Positions 15,001-25,928 of a stretch of 64,000 nt of DNA are shown piece after piece. Numbering within the stretch: position 1 is the first letter of the stretch; each line of letters starts with the position of its first letter. The notes beneath the pieces were generated by a model. It was not told the origin of the DNA, searched no databases, and was given only the letters and a program-made list of their open reading frames with translations. The DNA comes from Yamagishiella unicocca (taxonomy: Eukaryota; Chlorophyta; Chlorophyceae; Chlamydomonadales; Volvocaceae). A program made the translations under genes and the position numbers. The stretch lies in assembly GCA_003116995.1 (NCBI GenBank), contig BDSL01000145.1, positions 62,001 to 126,000 on the forward strand. Direction: 5' to 3'.

Positions 15001-17107
15001 CCGCAATAGGTGCTGGCCTTGCGGAACTGTCGAGACGCTCTTCGGTTCTGCTGCGCGACCGAACAATTCACCCGTGGCACCAGCCTTGTCGCCGACTTTC
15101 GCCAGCAGGGTCGCGGGCCGACGCAAATGCGGCAGCTTCTCGCCAGGTGGGAGCAGCTCTGACGGCGACAGCAGCGTCGCTTCCAGCTCCTGAACCGGGA
15201 GGTCCAGCTGGCCAGTAGAAACGTGCAGCCGCCCCGGCACGACCGCACTGTCCGGACGGGCGCGACCCGCGACCGCAGGCTCGATGTCCCCCACCATTCC
15301 CGTTTGGCTCCGCAGCACCGCGTGGGCCGCCTGAGCCCCCTGGACACCCTCAGCCTCTGAAGTGCCCTCCTGCTTAAACGCCCGGTAGCCGCCGCCGGAC
15401 GCAGCCTTGTCGTCTTCCTCTTCTCCTTCTTCACTGTCGTCGAAGCCCAACCCAAGGCGGAGCTGCTTGCTAGTGCCCTCCTTTTTCAACACACCCTGGA
15501 CGCGGTGCTGTGGGCTTGACATCGCGGGGTCCTCCCCTTGAGCCGCCAGGTCCATGCTCCTCCTTGTCATCAACGCGCCCAGCCCCAGCGCGTTGGCGAC
15601 ACGCTCCCGGAAGCTTTGGCCGCGTGAGTTTGCGCTGTTATGAACACTGTGACCCCCGATGCTGCTGTGCGCACTGCCCAGATTACTCGAGTTGAAGCGC
15701 AATTTGCGACTGGCATTCTTTTGCAAAGTGGGGCTCTCATTGCTGTCGCTCTGGCCATCACCGCGCACCGCGTCCGCCTCCGCATCGACCTCCCTCACCG
15801 CGCGGTCCGCAGCCGCCTCCATGCGGGATGTGCGCGCAAGCTGGGAGTCCTCCTCGCCTGCGGGGCCGCCGGCAGTGCGGCCCTCAGGATGGCCAACCGG
15901 TGTAGCCCAAACATCCTTGGGGCTGCCACTTTGCGACAAAGTGGCTGCCGCTCGAAAGGATGCCATTGATCGGGCGGCCTTCGAGGAAGAACGTGTCGTC
16001 GCTGCATGCGCCGTCGGCGAATCCGCGTCTTGGTGGTGGCTCCTGCTCGAGAAAGCTACGCATGCACGGGGCCACGGGCATGTCCTTGCCGGTCAAGTTG
16101 AGGACATGGCGTCATTGCTGGGTATGTCCAGGTTACGCAGATTACTTGTATTGACGCGCACATGTACTCTGGAATAGGTTAACACTTGAGAAGGCATGCG
16201 ATCTTGCCAGCCCAACTTACTCTTTGTGATCGAGCGCCATAGTGACTGTGCAGGCACGGCGGGTGCAGCTCCGGGTTGCTCGGAGTTGTCTTTGGTGGAA
16301 TCGTGCATCATCATCACACCCACAGCCTTGCGCCAACCCACCCGTGGAGTGCTATCTGCCGTAGGGGTGGCGGCAGTGTTATCTCCTTCCGTGTCGCTAT
16401 TCACTTCGGTTCGGGCATGAAAACTCTTGGCCTTAAAAGCCGACACGAAGTCCTGTGGTGCTGGTGCAGGATCGACGGGTGGAACCGGGTTCTGTGCGCT
16501 GTCTTCGCGGCCACCTGCCATCTGTTCAACGGGTTGGCCACCAGGTCCGGAATCACGCAGACGCTGCGGCTGGGGGAGGCCTGCTCCGTGAACAGATGCC
16601 TGCCTAGCCGACAGCATGCCGTTGGCCGTCAAGCGGCCTGCCACGATGGTGGGCCCTGAGACTGAAGGGTTGACGTCCGGATTGGGGATGCTGAGCCTCT
16701 CGCCCGTTATTATGTTCACCTGCCAAGGCAACGTTTAAGAGGGGCCGGGTTAGGGTAATGCGTGTGATAGGAAGTGACAGCAAGTGACGGCTATACAACA
16801 AACCCACCTTGCTGAGCGTCTGACTCAGCTGAACACTACTAGGCACAGCTTCTGGTTGAGGGTTGCCGGGGTCACGCCAAGCTCGGCTGTGCGCAAGCAC
16901 CGACGAGCGCCAGCCTCCGCCAGCCCCACCGCCTGCTGCCACCTCAGCCGCGGGCAATTTAGAGGAATCATGTTCGTCATTCTGCCCCAGCTTCTGCAGG
17001 CTCTCGCGCCAGCCGCTGCCGCTGGTTTTCGGTTCAGGTGATACACCTGCCCGCGCTTCCTCATCTGGCGAGCTGAGCCAACCCCCAGCTGCAATAGCTG
17101 GAGACAT
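1..17107 (-). CDS. Callose (1,3-beta-glucan) synthase, GT48 family, 3' end beyond window
   Basis: This membrane enzyme polymerises UDP-glucose into 1,3-beta-glucan at the plasma membrane. Reading leftwards, conserved plant callose synthase segments appear in order: FGFQ at an exon end (14719); LALYFLIFT joined to ESANIRFCPEA (13156 and near 12970); VTPIFYVMSYE (12.4 kb); YDDFNE (12.1 kb); HRVFVKTYRERRSWWGIYRAF (11.7 kb, quoted here as 20 residues or fewer: RERRSWWGIYRAF); membrane segments (11.4-8.9 kb); AEAWDAICDDLRDGDLIS (4.3 kb); LPTFFFAGQIRKV (3.7 kb); SWSVLTPAYEEDVLYA (1.3 kb); MAYLRAMFAFEWSNF (0.85 kb); LWASFRGQLLARTVRGMM (0.35 kb); and FEYVIAVQTYGRNAKSSD (0.1 kb). The start at 17107 opens a Ser/Ala-rich extension of more than 600 residues. 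Exons 16808-17107 and 16221-16719 have good splice sites. Long Ser/Arg-rich inserts (4.8-5.3, 6.5-7.2 and 7.4-8.0 kb) sit in the central cytoplasmic region and look regulatory. The catalytic C-terminus is missing. Many exon edges are approximate. Confidence 0.92.
11800..11915. repeat. 17-bp tandem repeat, about 7 copies, intronic
   Basis: The unit is GAAGCCTGTGCCCTGTA/G, with copies starting at 11800, 11817, 11834, 11851, 11868, 11885 and a diverged partial copy at 11902. It lies inside the callose synthase intron between the YDDFNE exon (donor near 11960) and the exon beginning at about 11711, so it does not affect the protein. Confidence 0.9.
14301..14388. repeat. 22-bp tandem repeat, 4 copies, intronic
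   Basis: Four head-to-tail copies of a unit beginning TGGCCCTGTCAAC occupy 14301-14322, 14323-14344, 14345-14366 and 14367-14388. They lie in the callose synthase intron between the FGFQ exon (low end 14719) and the next conserved exon near 14.2 kb. Confidence 0.85.
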
Positions 17108-17648
17108 GAATTCAGTTGCTGGCTAGCCCAGGGTCGGCTGATGTAGGAGTAGGATAGCCCAGCGCCATGATAAAAAGGACGTTTCCGCCCAGTAGCCTGT
17201 GCCTTTGCTCCTATGATATGACAGGCGAATAGTAGAATGCTTGGGCTCTAGAAACCCAAAGATGCGAAGGTGAAACAACGGCACAATTGGGCACGTGTTA
17301 TCTGCACGATATGAAGAGGCACCAGCCAGTTTCTCCCACAGAGCACCGAATATATCATGGAGAAACACCGTGGCGCCACCAAGTATGCTGCATGTGGGGT
17401 CAAGTCGGCTTCAACGTATTAATATTATAGGGTTCAACCTCTTTTCAAGGGCACTTCATAACGGATAAGAAATTGTTCGTCCGGAATATCAGATGCACAA
17501 ATTATTTGCGTTTGTTGAGGCCGACCAGCGCAAGTGCAGGTCAGCCCGTACGGCAGGGCTGAAAGTTGTAGAGGGGACAAGCGGACAACTCGAATTTGTG
17601 CAGGGGAGTATACTTGGTATCATAACTCACCTACAACAAACTTTAAAA
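17108..17648. promoter_or_regulatory. Divergent intergenic region, callose synthase / OB-fold gene
   Basis: These 541 bp separate the start codons of the two divergent genes and must hold both 5' UTRs and promoters. The segment is more AT-rich than the flanking exons. I see no convincing TATA box or repeat. An in-frame ATG at 17493 could extend the OB-fold protein, but the added residues do not resemble the family. Confidence 0.5.
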
Positions 17649-18335
17649 ATGACAACCGTATCAAGCCTGCGGCCCGACCAGAAGAACTTGACGCTCACTG
17701 TCAAGGTGTGGAATAAACAGCATATCCAAACAAGTATCTTAACACACATTTGTAGGATTGTGACACACGCTTTCGTTTAAAAAAGCAGGTGCTGGATGCG
17801 ACCACAGTCATGACCCGGCAACGCGGGCCGAAGGCCCCGTCTGTCAAAGTTGCGGAGTGTCTCGTTGCGGACAGCACGGGCATCATCGTATTTGTGGCGC
17901 GGAACGAACAGGGTGGGTGATGGGGGGGCTGCAGCAGACCCGTTGCGCGCCTGGGTCACCCGTGCACTCTTTCTTCGCGCAGTTGACCTGGCGCAGAAGG
18001 GTGCCACGATCACGCTGAAGGGTGCTAAGATCGACATGTATCGCGGCTCGATGCGGCTGTCAGTGGACACGAACGGCAAAGTGGAAGCCGGCGGTGATCT
18101 GCCAGGCTCTATCAACGTGAGTCTGTTGTGCGCGTCGCTAGGTGCTGATAATGTATAGGTGTCCTCCTTATGTTATTTTCACTGCGCTCATCTGCCTTAT
18201 TGCATAGTATCCACATCAAAAGCCACATAAAAATAGCGTCTTTGACAATCACTCGTGGTTTCCCCCTGTTACTGCCTGCAGACGACCAACAACATGTCGC
18301 TATTAGAATTTGAACTTGTTACGATTGGGGCCTGA
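17649..18335 (+). CDS. Small OB-fold nucleic-acid-binding protein, plant NABP/SOSS-B-like
   Basis: Four exons (17649-17705, 17789-17912, 17983-18116, 18282-18335) join in phase with GT/AG borders and give 122 residues. The order of motifs matches plant single-OB-fold proteins of the At4g28440 type: LRPDQKNLTLTVKV at the start, then VAECLVADSTGIIVFVARN, GAKIDMYRGSMRLSVD and a C-terminal MSLLEFELV. The family resembles the ssDNA-binding OB fold of SOSS-B/NABP proteins, but most plant members are uncharacterised, so binding to single-stranded nucleic acid is inferred from the fold. Length is typical. The start at 17649 is chosen because the OB strand begins 7 residues later. It is divergent from the callose synthase and convergent with RRN3. 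Confidence 0.92.
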
Positions 18336-18515
18336 CGGGGTTTCACAGGGTTGGGGAATGGAAAAGGGACAGGCCGCGAGAGCCAGACCTGGGCCAACCG
18401 AACTGGGTGCAGTTTCGTTATGTGAAACATTGGGTAGGTAGTGTTGAGTAGCATCCGTGGGGGGGCCACAGACAAGAGCTGCACGGATGTCGTCAGCAGA
18501 ATCAAGCTGTGTATG

Positions 18516-18520
18516 TGTAA
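18516..18520 (+). terminator. TGTAA poly(A) signal, OB-fold gene
   Basis: TGTAA is the usual polyadenylation signal of chlamydomonad algae. This copy lies 180 bp past the OB-fold stop codon and is the first on that strand after the stop. Confidence 0.6.
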
Positions 18521-18555
18521 GGGAGCGCCGACTGCTATGAACGCTAGGTGGGTAT

Positions 18556-18700
18556 GAAGTGTTAGTCATAGCGTGGGACCGATGTTTAAGCGGCATAACA
18601 TGTACGCATTGGACCTGGGTTCAATTTCATGACACCAGGGGGTTGAATTGTCCAGCCTCTCTTGGTGGTCCCAACTGGGTTCGTGGCCAGCAGGCGCTGT
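18556..18700 (+). mobile_element. Possible tRNA-derived SINE fragment
   Basis: A TAGTCATAGCGTGG stretch (18563-18576) resembles an RNA polymerase III A box, and GGTTCAATTTC (18618-18628) resembles a B box, 42 bp apart. The following CCTCTCTTGGTGGTCCCAAC resembles the region downstream of the better SINE at 32165-32362. No cloverleaf and no clear target-site duplication are visible, so the call is tentative. Confidence 0.35.
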
Positions 18701-19287
18701 GCTGACGAGTAGTCAGATGATGGAAGACAAAATATGTAAACAATGCTTACATTGACAATTATCCCTCGCCGCATAATCATGTATGCCACACCGATCGCGT
18801 GCCAGCATCTGGCGCAGGGCAACGGTGAAATGTGTTCTGTTCGCATCACAGTCATCACTGTCCTTCGCGTCACAATCCATATCGTGGTCCTTACAGACAT
18901 CTGAACCTGGGTGTCTATGTCTGAACCGATCTTGGCAGTCCAAACTACTCCCTCCCTGCAACCCTTGGAATTGATTTCATGAATGCATCGCAGCTAAACC
19001 CAACACCTCACACGCAAGCGACAGACACATACCTCAATACTTTCGCCAGCCTACCATCTGATACACACCTTTGACGGCGTGGTGGACAGCACGGGCCCCA
19101 CACAATTTACTAGACAATGCGCAGTACACGCTTCAGGCCGCACTCCAACGTACGTATAGTATGCGCTGCTGTCACTGGAAAAAAAGCTAAGCACAAAGCG
19201 GGACAAGCGGCTAAGTGGCAAATACAAGCGGCTAGATCGGCACGCGACAGCTACCACCGTCTTGTTTGCACCCAACACACAACCGCA

Positions 19288-22200
19288 CTATCGCCTTCCT
19301 ATACGCATCGGAACCTGAGAAATATAGTGCATCTCTGGCGTGCCCAGCAACATGGGTACGGCACCCGGAGACGTCCCAAGTGGGTTTTGTACCAGCATGT
19401 CGCCTCCATCGTGCGGCGACATGCCATACGGGGACATGCCGCCATCCCCCTGGCTGGCAGTCTCTGTTGACGCGTAGGACATGTACGACGTGCCCATGAC
19501 AATGCTCCCGCCACGCCCGCGGCCGTGCGCCCGAGGATGGCCGTGGTGGTTTCCGACAATGCCCACCATACCGCGCGCCGCTGAGCGCTGATGCCTTTGC
19601 GGCATGCTTCCGCCGGCATGCAGCCGATGCGTGGGGTCATGAAGCACGGCATCTGACGGCATGGACCGCCCTGCCAGCTCATCCTCATCACTGTCGCCGT
19701 CCTCCTCCTGGTCACTGCTGCTTGTGCTCGCCTCGACATGGCCGTCTACAGGGGACAGCGCAGGAGGTGGCAGGGGCAATGCATGATCAGGTACTAGGAG
19801 TCTGACGCAACTCCTTAAACGGCGTGTCCTAGCCACAAAGGACGTGTCCATCTATGTTTACCTTTGGCCATCGCGACCCCGCCAACGACACCCTTGGCTT
19901 CCGCATTCGGTTTCATAACGCAACAACTCCATCCCGGCATACTACAGCCATTCTAGAGGTCTTTCGAAACGGCAATGTCCACGTACCTTCACTGTCAGCC
20001 GGCGCGCCTACGGCACCTTCGTCCCCTTCCTCTCCCTCGTCGTCCTCGCTGTCAATCACCTCCGCGCCGGCTCCAGATGCTGCGGCCTGCGGGTGCCCGT
20101 GGCGCCAGCGCACGTAGCTGCTTTTTAGCTGCAGGAAGCGGCTGGAGCGTATGAGCAAGTACGGGTCAAAAGGAAAAAACATCTCCAGCGGCCTCTGCGA
20201 CCTAGACGAAGGCTCCGCTTGCGTCAGCAGCGGCCTGCAATCCACGATGCCCAGGGCTGCTGCTTGATGCACAAACTCAGCGGCCACCGACGGGAGGCAG
20301 ACGCCCAGAGGCTGCAGTCGGTGGTTGAGCACCTGCCACACTGGTCCCCGCACGAGCGCAATGACTGCCTCAGCCAACTCCCGCTTATCCTTGCTGGTGC
20401 CGCCTGCGGTATGGCCGTCAGCTCCTGCCGCCGTGCTGCCGCCAGGCCCAGCGCCGGCCGAAGAGGCGCCGGCGCCGTCCCTTTGGCTGACGCCCGGCTC
20501 GCCGACAAGCGGATGCAAATGGTAGCATAGCACGTACAGAACAGCCTGTACGGCAGCGTACAGCACCTGGTGCCGCTGCGTCTGAGAGCTGGCCGCCTCG
20601 GCGCTCAAGCCTGCGAAGGGTGCTGCGTCTGGCAAGCCACCGTTTTGCTGTCCACGAGCAAGGGCAGCTGCCGCCAGGTTGCCAGCACTGCTGCTCGCAG
20701 AAAGACCGCCCCCCTGGGTGTTGCAGTAATCGGCGCAGAAGGTGGCGAGCTCCTGGAGGGTTTTCACGACCAGTACGTCCGGCAAGAACGCTGCACGCGC
20801 GAGGAAAGACGCCAAGTACGCCGCACAAGCGGCGCGGGTGGTAGGCGGCTGACGGATGTCACGCAGCCGCATCAGCAGCAAGCGTACAAGGCTGTGCGGG
20901 CAATGCCCGGGATTTTGGGTGCATGCGTAGAACAGCAGAAATTGCGTGAACTTTGACCGGTGCGTGTTGAGTATTGTCCGCTCGAACGCCGACAACAGCG
21001 TGTCCCAAAGTTGCCGCAGGTCACCTGCATCAGGCGGATTAGGGCAGGGGAGGGGCATTGTGAGTTACGGCACCTGGCTGCAGTTGCAATTGACAAACTA
21101 TGCAAGAGCTCCCTGGCCCTACAATCACGATCAGTCACCTGACGGGAAAGGCCGGCAGTATGGCGTTGTAAAGCAATTCGTATCTTGCAACGCACTCCTA
21201 TATCCGCTGGTAATTCAGATATCTAGGAATTAAATCGACGCTGCAAGGCAAATGTCACTCACGCATTGCGCCGCCCTCTTCAGCCTAGGATTGTTAGTGA
21301 CGAACCACTCACCAGCTGCGATACGCTTGCGGATGTGCTCAAATGCCAGCTCCATCATGCTGTCCATCTTGTTCGCCATCTCATCAACTGGCGGCCGCGT
21401 CGATGCCTGCTGCTGCTGTCCGCCAGCGCCGCTGGCATGCGACCCAGCCAACGCACCCTCCCAGCCGCCACGCCCGTCCCCGGCGGCGCCATGTCGCATG
21501 GCCAACATTGCCTGCCGCCGGGCCACCTCCTCTGGACCTGCGTTTATGTCCAACTCGCTCGCCAGCATCTCCTCCAGCTCGAACATGTCCTCGTTAATGA
21601 CGTCCTCCTCCTCTTCTTCTTCTTCGCCTGCGGCAGATCGATGCAGAACTTGAAGTTCAGAGCCCCATGCTTCGAAGCCACATAACAAAGGAGCTATGCA
21701 ACACCGGCTTGACATCTCAGGAGCGTACGTTGAAGATTGCTTGATGTTTATCAGTTGCACAGCAATGATGGTGCGATACCTGCACCAACGTCATGGTAGG
21801 GTTTCGCTTTCCCAGTCCCATATCTTCCCACCGTACTTCATGTCCGTTGCATTCTTGCAAATGGGTACCAAGCAGCGCCCACGTACCATACTGCACAGCC
21901 CAGTCCGCCATATCTGCCTCGTCTTTCAAAGCCGATAATGGCTTTTCTTAACCAGGTTGCCTCACGGTATCCTCGAAGGCTGAACTTTTGAGGGCTGGAC
22001 TTTGACCTTGGTGTACATTGGACGTCAATCGCTGATCATAGCTCGCCAGACCCTGTGCAACATACCGCATGAGCCCGATAGGCGGTACGTATGCAGATGG
22101 AGTCGAGCCGGTCCGCTGATCACTTTTATCAAGTAAGAGGGCAACGCTACTGCTCCTGTTATTTGGGTTAACGGCTCAGCCATTTTTCCAACGCCCCAGG

Positions 22201-23897
22201 AAGCAAGGACACACGCGGAGCGAGCCTCACGGTGGTCACATCCTTGCTTACGGGCCGTAGCTGACCGCTGACGGCCCAGTGTGACTAACCGCAGGGCTAT
22301 CCCCGCGGATTAGGCATACCGGGGACGACATGACGTCAACGTTGAGCAGCAACATACAATTGCCGTGTTGCGCCGGCCTTTGCCGCCCTCCTGGGGAGTT
22401 GGCGCTTTGCCCACGCATAGCTTGCATCCCGGTTCTTTTCTAGTGGACAGACATGTTCATGAAATACGGAAATAGTGCAATGTGCAACCATTGCTCCCGC
22501 ATACGCAATGAAGTCACGGGTACACCCCCTGCGACCCTACCTGTTGGCACGTCGACAATATCCTCCCACTTGATCTCGACGTCCAACGACAGTAGATGCT
22601 CAACCACCGCTGTAAGCAAAGCCTCTCTGATGGGTGCGCCCGCTCGGTCTTCGGCAATCCGAAACAGGGCCGACAGGTACAGGCACTGCGTGTTGCGGTC
22701 GCGAAGCTTGTGTGGCATTTGGGCCACGATGAGCGGTAGCATGTTCGTGGGAGCAGTTGGCACCAGGCCCAGGATACGGCTCAGCACAGACAGCAGTGCC
22801 TGCTGCACGGCCAGAGCTTGCTCTGACGCGCGCCAAGGACCATTTGGATCCTGTGATGAGTCAGCTGGGTTTGACGGGCTCGGCGGCGGCGTGAAGCTGT
22901 AGACGACGAGCTGCAAGCACGTGTGTGTGAACGCGGAGTTCGCCACGACGAGGTTGCGCGTGAAGTCCAACACAGCTGAAAGTACGGCCTGTAGGGGCCC
23001 CATATGGTGAGGAGTAGTCGAGTAAGCAGAGGAAAGATGACCTGGCAAGCATGCTATTTTCTTCCGCCGCCGCGTGCCGTACACTTGGCCCGTGCCTAGG
23101 CCTGGCCTCCGCCGCGTGCTGTACAAGGGTCCCGTGCCTAGGCGTGGCGTGCGGATGCCTGCTTACAAACTGGCCGCCGATATAAACGCTTCCGCCATTG
23201 CACTCAAATGCTTGCCGGGGTCCCTTGCCCAGCGCTGAGGGAGACTCGTACACACTAGGGAGAACCCGCGACGTTCTGTGCTCGATGTTCACTTACCGGC
23301 GCAGCGTTCCACAATTTTATGTTCAAGATTTCGGAAACGACTAATTCGTGTCTCCGCTCGTGTATGGCAGACACATTGGATGTAATCGCTCTGATGAGCG
23401 TGCTAAGCTGCAGCACTGCCTCTTCGCTGTCCGGCTCCTGCTCCACCCGCTTACGGCACTCTCGCAGTAGTAATTTGAGCCTGAATACAAAGCGAAACGT
23501 CTGTCATATTGTCTGCCGACGCGCAACACCAGCAGCGTCAGTAGTGCTCGCGGCGGCGCGGCTCGCAAAACGTCCTCTAACAGAGTTAATGCGACTCATA
23601 TTTTCCCCCAATGCACTGAAACAGCCAGCAACGTTGCGAACGCATTGACAAATGACAACAAGCCGATCCCGCGATGCTACTCACTCGTCATAGTTCTTGT
23701 TCCTCTTCAAAAGCGCGTCTGAAACAAAGCTGTTGAGCTCTGGGTTGCCTGCCAGTCCAGGTTCGTGTATTGTTACAAATTCATGCCCCAAAGCATACCT
23801 GGTTTTGCACTTCCAAACCTTACCGCCAGCCGGTCGCGCCATCCGCTGGTATACGTCGTGCAGCCAGTTGTGTCTTTAAGTCACTACTACGTTTCAT
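19288..23897 (-). CDS. RRN3: RNA polymerase I-specific initiation factor RRN3 (TIF-IA)
   Basis: RRN3 bridges RNA polymerase I to the rDNA promoter and couples rRNA synthesis to growth. Exons 23685-23798, 23297-23480, 22541-22988, 21313-21627, 19987-21024 and 19288-19745 (last to be translated) join in phase. Diagnostic segments are LNSFVSDALLKRNKNYDE, SEILNIKLWNA, LLSLDVEIKWEDI, an acidic Glu run, HRSKFTQFLLFYACTQNPG and FFPFDPYLLIRSSRFL, all in the RRN3 order. The predicted length is about 876 residues, against about 650 in animals; the excess lies in Ala/Gly-rich loops and an acidic, Gly/Met-rich tail. The start is unresolved: the ATG at 23897 would require a 25-bp intron, which is too short, so exon 1 may use another donor. 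Divergent from the FLASH-like gene. Confidence 0.9.
21628..22540 (-). other. Large RRN3 intron (913 bp)
   Basis: This is the longest RRN3 intron, between the exon ending DVPTG and the exon opening with the Glu run. I see no coding frame, tandem repeat or element in it. Its base composition is close to that of the neighbouring non-coding DNA. Confidence 0.6.
23067..23150. repeat. 42-bp tandem duplication in RRN3 intron
   Basis: Two imperfect copies (23067-23108 and 23109-23150) both begin CCGCCGCGTGC and contain CCCGTGCCTAGGC with an internal palindrome. They lie in the intron between the exons ending at 23297 and starting at 22988 on the minus strand. Confidence 0.75.
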
Positions 23898-24250
23898 ATG
23901 GACTTCTCTAGGGGGGAACCAGACGCGCCATTGTGTCGTGTACTTGATTCAGTTCACGTATTCGAGAGAGGACGAGGACTTGTGTAAGAGACTTGCATAC
24001 GAAACTTACTTATGTTCAGCTTAGAAGCAATTGAGCTGCCGATGTACTGAATATCCCTGCTCGTCGCAACCGTACTCTATTCAGGTTTACAACTTCGCAT
24101 GGTCCGCTTCGTCAAGTCGAACGTATCATCCAGCATGTAAATTAGTTTATCAGCTTTACTTTAGTAGATCGGCACTCACACACGCAAAACTTACCAGAGC
24201 TGTCGCCGCCAGGGTGAACTTCGTGGGGAGACTCCTAGGGAACCTCCTGA
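23898..24250. promoter_or_regulatory. Shared divergent promoter, RRN3 / FLASH-like gene
   Basis: Only 353 bp separate the proposed start codons of these two head-to-head genes. The sequence is AT-richer than the exons. No element is recognised with confidence. Confidence 0.5.
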
Positions 24251-25928
24251 ATGGAAGACGAGCTGTATGGCGGCATAGAAGGGGCGACGCCCGCGGAAGG
24301 TGCGCGCAGGCCCAAGCTCGGCAGGGCAGGCTGTCCCTGCGAGTCCGGCCCTTACGAGAGCATTTCTGCATTCCAAATGTAGGTGTGCTGGAAAGTACTC
24401 TGTATGAGGGCCTGTTCACGGGACCATCGGCGGGACACCATGATGCGTACCTGCAGCACAAGGTCAACGAGGTGCGTTGCATGTGTTTCGTGCATGTGGC
24501 GACCACCGGCGGGAAGCGGTTTCCCAATATGGCTGACACTAACTAGACACTCCCAATGAATGTGATGCTCATTTAACCCTCGTGGACTCGGTCGCCTTGC
24601 CTGGGGTCCTGCGTGCGCTCTGGGTGTCACAATGAACTTTGGCCTGCAGCACCTCGAATGTCGGATTGGGCCAGCAGATATGGCCGATTGTCAAGCAAAT
24701 ATGGTGCACGTGTGCACGAGACGGTTGGCGAAGATGTACTCAATGCATTTTGCTGCATCTTTCTGCAGCTCGAGGATCTGCTGCGAGAGCGCAAAACCGA
24801 AACACAGCTGCTCGTATCCCAGCTGAGGGAACGAGACCAGAAGGTCGGTGCTTGCGGAAAGTCGTGCTGAGCACAGGATTATTGTTCGTCTAGCGATTTT
24901 ATAAAGCTTACGTGTTTGACAGCAAAGGAAATAGGTGAAGGATTGCCCGTGGTTTTCGTCTGATTGAATAGCGATAGCATGTGTTCACCACTGTGTCACG
25001 ACTATCCCCTCTGCCCTTAGCCTGCCTGCGTCGTTTGGCGACTCGATTTAAGCATCCCACTCCCCTCCCTGTGCACCGGCAGCTGGCAAAGGTCACGTCC
25101 GAGCGTGACACTCTGCTGCGCAACATATCGTGTCTGTTCAATACGGCTAAGGAAGAAATGGCGCGAAAGCAGGCAGAAATCAATAGCCTACGCGTTGAAA
25201 TAAGCCAGGGCAAGCAGCAGCAACAGCGTGGGCAGCAACAAGCAGCGGCGCCAACAGCTCCAGGGACAGAACTTGTGCGCACAGGCTTGCCGCCACCGCC
25301 GCCACGTGGCCCTGACCCCCATGGCAGGGATGACAGCGGTCGTAAGCGCAGCCGAGACGGCAGCGCGGAATTTCAGGGGCGAGGCTTTGGCCAGCTCGGC
25401 ATCAACAACCTGATCAGCACATCAGATGTTGGCGGCGCCAAGCGGACGCGGCATGGTGGGGATTACGAAGAAACCACAGAGGAAGGCGTCGCCTGTGGTA
25501 GTGACGTGAGCGCCGGTATCGGCATTTCACATGGTGCTCGGCGCCATGCGGGTGCCGTGCCACCGTCAGCTCACGCCCGGGGCGAGATGCCTGCTGGAAT
25601 GGCGGCACGGTGCAGGGCCAGCGTGGGCAACGAGGGCATTTGGGCTCGGGAAGAGGCGGCGCGGTCAGCATCGCATGAGCGTGAGGTGCAAACAGACTGG
25701 AGTCGTAATCGAAGCCACGACCGCCAGATCAACCGCACCGGTGATACTCAAGGCGACACCGGTCGGCTGCATACCGGCTCCGCATCCTGGGATCGCAACG
25801 GAACATATCGGAACGCTTCGGCGAGCCTTAGCGCTGGCCCGGTCTACAGGGAAAGGGAGGGTGACGACAGACGTGAGGGACGCCCAAGGGAGCAGCGGCG
25901 TGTGGACGCCCGGGCGACGATGAGTTAA
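24251..25928 (+). CDS. FLASH (CASP8AP2)-like coiled-coil protein
   Basis: In animals FLASH binds Lsm11 of the U7 snRNP and recruits the cleavage complex that forms histone mRNA 3' ends. Exons 24251-24299, 24383-24474, 24769-24843 and 25083-25928 join in phase to give 353 residues. The N-terminus holds ELYGGIEG and then TLYEGLFTG, placed like the DIYAGL and DLYEEIL motifs of human FLASH. A coiled coil of about 75 residues follows and ends in LLRNISCLFNTAKEEMARKQ, close in position and pattern to the human LKKNISALIKTARVEINRK. The rest is Arg/Gly/Ser-rich and probably disordered. The function is inferred from this N-terminal pattern only. The 3' end is uncertain because an Arg/Glu-rich frame continues past the stop in another frame. 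Confidence 0.6.

Larger units (their letters stand above)
18336..19287. other. Convergent intergenic region between OB-fold gene and RRN3
   Basis: Holds the two 3' UTRs. A TGTAA signal for the OB-fold gene lies at 18516-18520, and TTACA at 18891-18895 could be the RRN3 signal on the minus strand. A possible SINE fragment lies at 18556-18700. No coding sequence is supported. Confidence 0.6.

Noticed and set aside
14698..17107. A separate gene for the Ser/Ala-rich sequence upstream of callose synthase
   Set aside because: Its last exon ends FGFQ at a good donor, the exact motif that precedes the next exon in plant callose synthases.
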